Shown here: one piece after another, positions 62,923-64,000 of the stretch | Layout: each line of letters starts with the position of its first letter | Position numbering within the stretch: position 1 is the stretch's first letter | Assembly (NCBI GenBank): GCA_964410285.1 | Contig: CAYPFR010000002.1 | Span: forward strand, 62,001 to 126,000 | Source of the DNA: Fretibacter sp964410285 | GTDB taxonomy: Bacteria > Pseudomonadota > Alphaproteobacteria > Caulobacterales > Maricaulaceae | Length of the DNA: 64,000 nucleotides | Reading direction: 5' to 3' | The notes under the pieces: generated by a model | Databases searched by the model: none | What the model was told of the DNA's origin: nothing | What the model saw: the letters and a program-made list of their open reading frames with translations, nothing else | Program-made: the position numbers and the translations under genes

Positions 62923-64000
62923 CTAAAATTTGCTCTCGGTTATAGCCTGCAAAACTCCCTTGCCCTGGATTTCTACAGCCGCGTTCACGATTTCACCCAA
63001 TAGTAATTCATTTGCCGAGAGATCCTCGGGGATGATGTCCGTATGTTGCCAAAACGCCTTTGCGTAACCGGCAGCGTCAAGGGCGGGAGACGGCAATTTA
63101 TCTTCCAGTTGATCCAGATATCCATCTGTGGGTTTAAGAGCCGACACCCGGCGGGTTTGATTAAATACAATCCACGCCGCGGCGACAAAACAGGCCCGCC
63201 GAGCGAGCTTACCATCTTGTGCAAATTGGCGCGCGACAGGCAAAATGCGCACAGGTATTTTCTGAGAACCGTCATGGGATATTTGCTCAAGGTTGTGGCG
63301 AATATGTGGGTTTTCAAATCGCCCCTGAATGGCTTCCCAATAGCTATTCAAATCCAAACCCGAGGGCGCGGAAATTGTGGCGATACTCTCCTTGACGATA
63401 AGGTCATCAACGAAACCTCGCAAAACAGGATTATTCACGGCTCCTTCAACGGTTTCCTCGCCCGCCAATAAGCCCAAATAGGTAAGCGAGCTATGCGCAC
63501 AGTTCAAAATGCGCAGCTTAGTTGCCTCATAGCCCGCGACATCATGAGTGATCGTCGCGCCCACCCCGTGCCAATCAGGACGGTCATCCGGTAAATTGTC
63601 CTCAATGACCCATTGCGTGAAGGCTTCGCGCTGAATGGGCCACGCATCTCTCACTCCAACCGCGCCTGCCACGATGTCCCGCATGTTGTCATCTGTAGCC
63701 GGCGTGATGCTATCTACCATAGTGCAAGGGAAGCGCACATTATTCGCAATATAATCCCGCATGTCAGGATAGACCGCCTCCGCGTAATCTAGACATGCGG
63801 TGCGCAATTTATGCCCATTCTCAGGCAGGTTATCGCAGCTGATTATCGTAACTGGCGCGATATTGGCCGCACGCCTTAAGCGGCAGGCCTCGACCAGATA
63901 TCCAACGGCAGAAATCGGATTTTGCGGAGTGGCCATATCTTTTTGAATAGACGGATTACGCTGATCGAGCCGCCCATCCGCCGTCAGAGCATACCCCTTC
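62923..64000 (-). CDS. uxuB: Mannitol dehydrogenase-family fructuronate reductase (UxuB-like), cut by the window edge
   Basis: About 358 C-terminal residues are visible. The frame stays open to base 64000 and carries family motifs before the first ATG (KGYALTADGRLDQRNPSIQKD). Other signs are NPISAVGYLVEA, ISCDNLPENGHKLR and CAHSSLTYLG. It reduces D-fructuronate to D-mannonate with NADH, feeding ManD. The ManD start lies 22 bases downstream, so the genes are one operon. The N-terminal nucleotide-binding part lies outside the window. Confidence 0.88.
   Translation of the reverse strand, partial: KGYALTADGRLDQRNPSIQKDMATPQNPISAVGYLVEACRLRRAANIAPVTIISCDNLPENGHKLRTACLDYAEAVYPDMRDYIANNVRFPCTMVDSITPATDDNMRDIVAGAVGVRDAWPIQREAFTQWVIEDNLPDDRPDWHGVGATITHDVAGYEATKLRILNCAHSSLTYLGLLAGEETVEGAVNNPVLRGFVDDLIVKESIATISAPSGLDLNSYWEAIQGRFENPHIRHNLEQISHDGSQKIPVRILPVARQFAQDGKLARRACFVAAAWIVFNQTRRVSALKPTDGYLDQLEDKLPSPALDAAGYAKAFWQHTDIIPEDLSANELLLGEIVNAAVEIQGKGVLQAITESKF

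Overview
This window is chromosomal DNA from an alphaproteobacterium, probably a marine one of the Maricaulales/Hyphomonadaceae type. The evidence is an iscR-iscS-sufBCDS-sufT-sufA operon, the order rne / amidase / PBP1A / prfB, an M23 endopeptidase overlapping a bactofilin gene, and an RNase E with a long acidic insertion and a Lys/Ala-rich tail. The genus-level guess is inference. I see no tRNA, rRNA, CRISPR array, insertion sequence or phage gene.

Layout. 1-6 kb: the end of an amidohydrolase lacking the usual metal-binding HxH, a DEAD-box RNA helicase, an alpha/beta hydrolase, a GST, a MmcQ/YjbR-like protein and a small exported Excalibur protein. 5.9-14 kb: a complete SUF iron-sulfur assembly operon on the minus strand, headed by IscR with a clear operator over its own promoter. 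A RidA-like gene and a lipoprotein gene sit inside the operon. 14-26.4 kb: housekeeping genes (anmK, tyrS, an AsmA-like giant protein, bcp, a ferritin-like protein, the M23-bactofilin pair, an rRNA methyltransferase, and prfB with its programmed +1 frameshift). 26.4-38.7 kb: envelope and RNA genes (PBP1A, an AmiC-type amidase, RNase E, an M48-TPR protease, a DsbA-like protein, an AEC carrier, dusA).

38.8-47.9 kb is a protocatechuate 4,5-cleavage (lig) cluster. The LysR gene ligR is followed on the minus strand by ligK-ligI-ligU plus a dehydrogenase, and faces ligJ-ligA-ligB-ligC plus an aldo/keto reductase. Together they take protocatechuate to pyruvate and oxaloacetate. Two redox genes in the cluster have no assigned step.

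48-54.7 kb is accessory stress DNA: an AhpD-like peroxidase with an RclC-like DUF417 membrane protein, a uracil-DNA glycosylase family protein, a MAPEG protein, an AraC regulator of RclR-like layout, a two-cysteine TetR regulator, a lipase-like lipoprotein, and a DM13 protein with glutaredoxin. Two separate operons carry the same tandem pair of TTGACC-N4-GGTCAA operators, and the tetR gene carries a close variant upstream. I read this as one electrophile or oxidant stress regulon, and it is the best candidate here for an undescribed system.

54.8-59.2 kb: an acyl-CoA ligase, a relic of a second acyl-CoA synthetase, and an unusual thiolase-like/crotonase fusion. 59.2-64 kb: a hexuronate operon (UxuB-like, ManD, GH2 lipoprotein) that would release and degrade glucuronate-type sugars and continues past the right edge.
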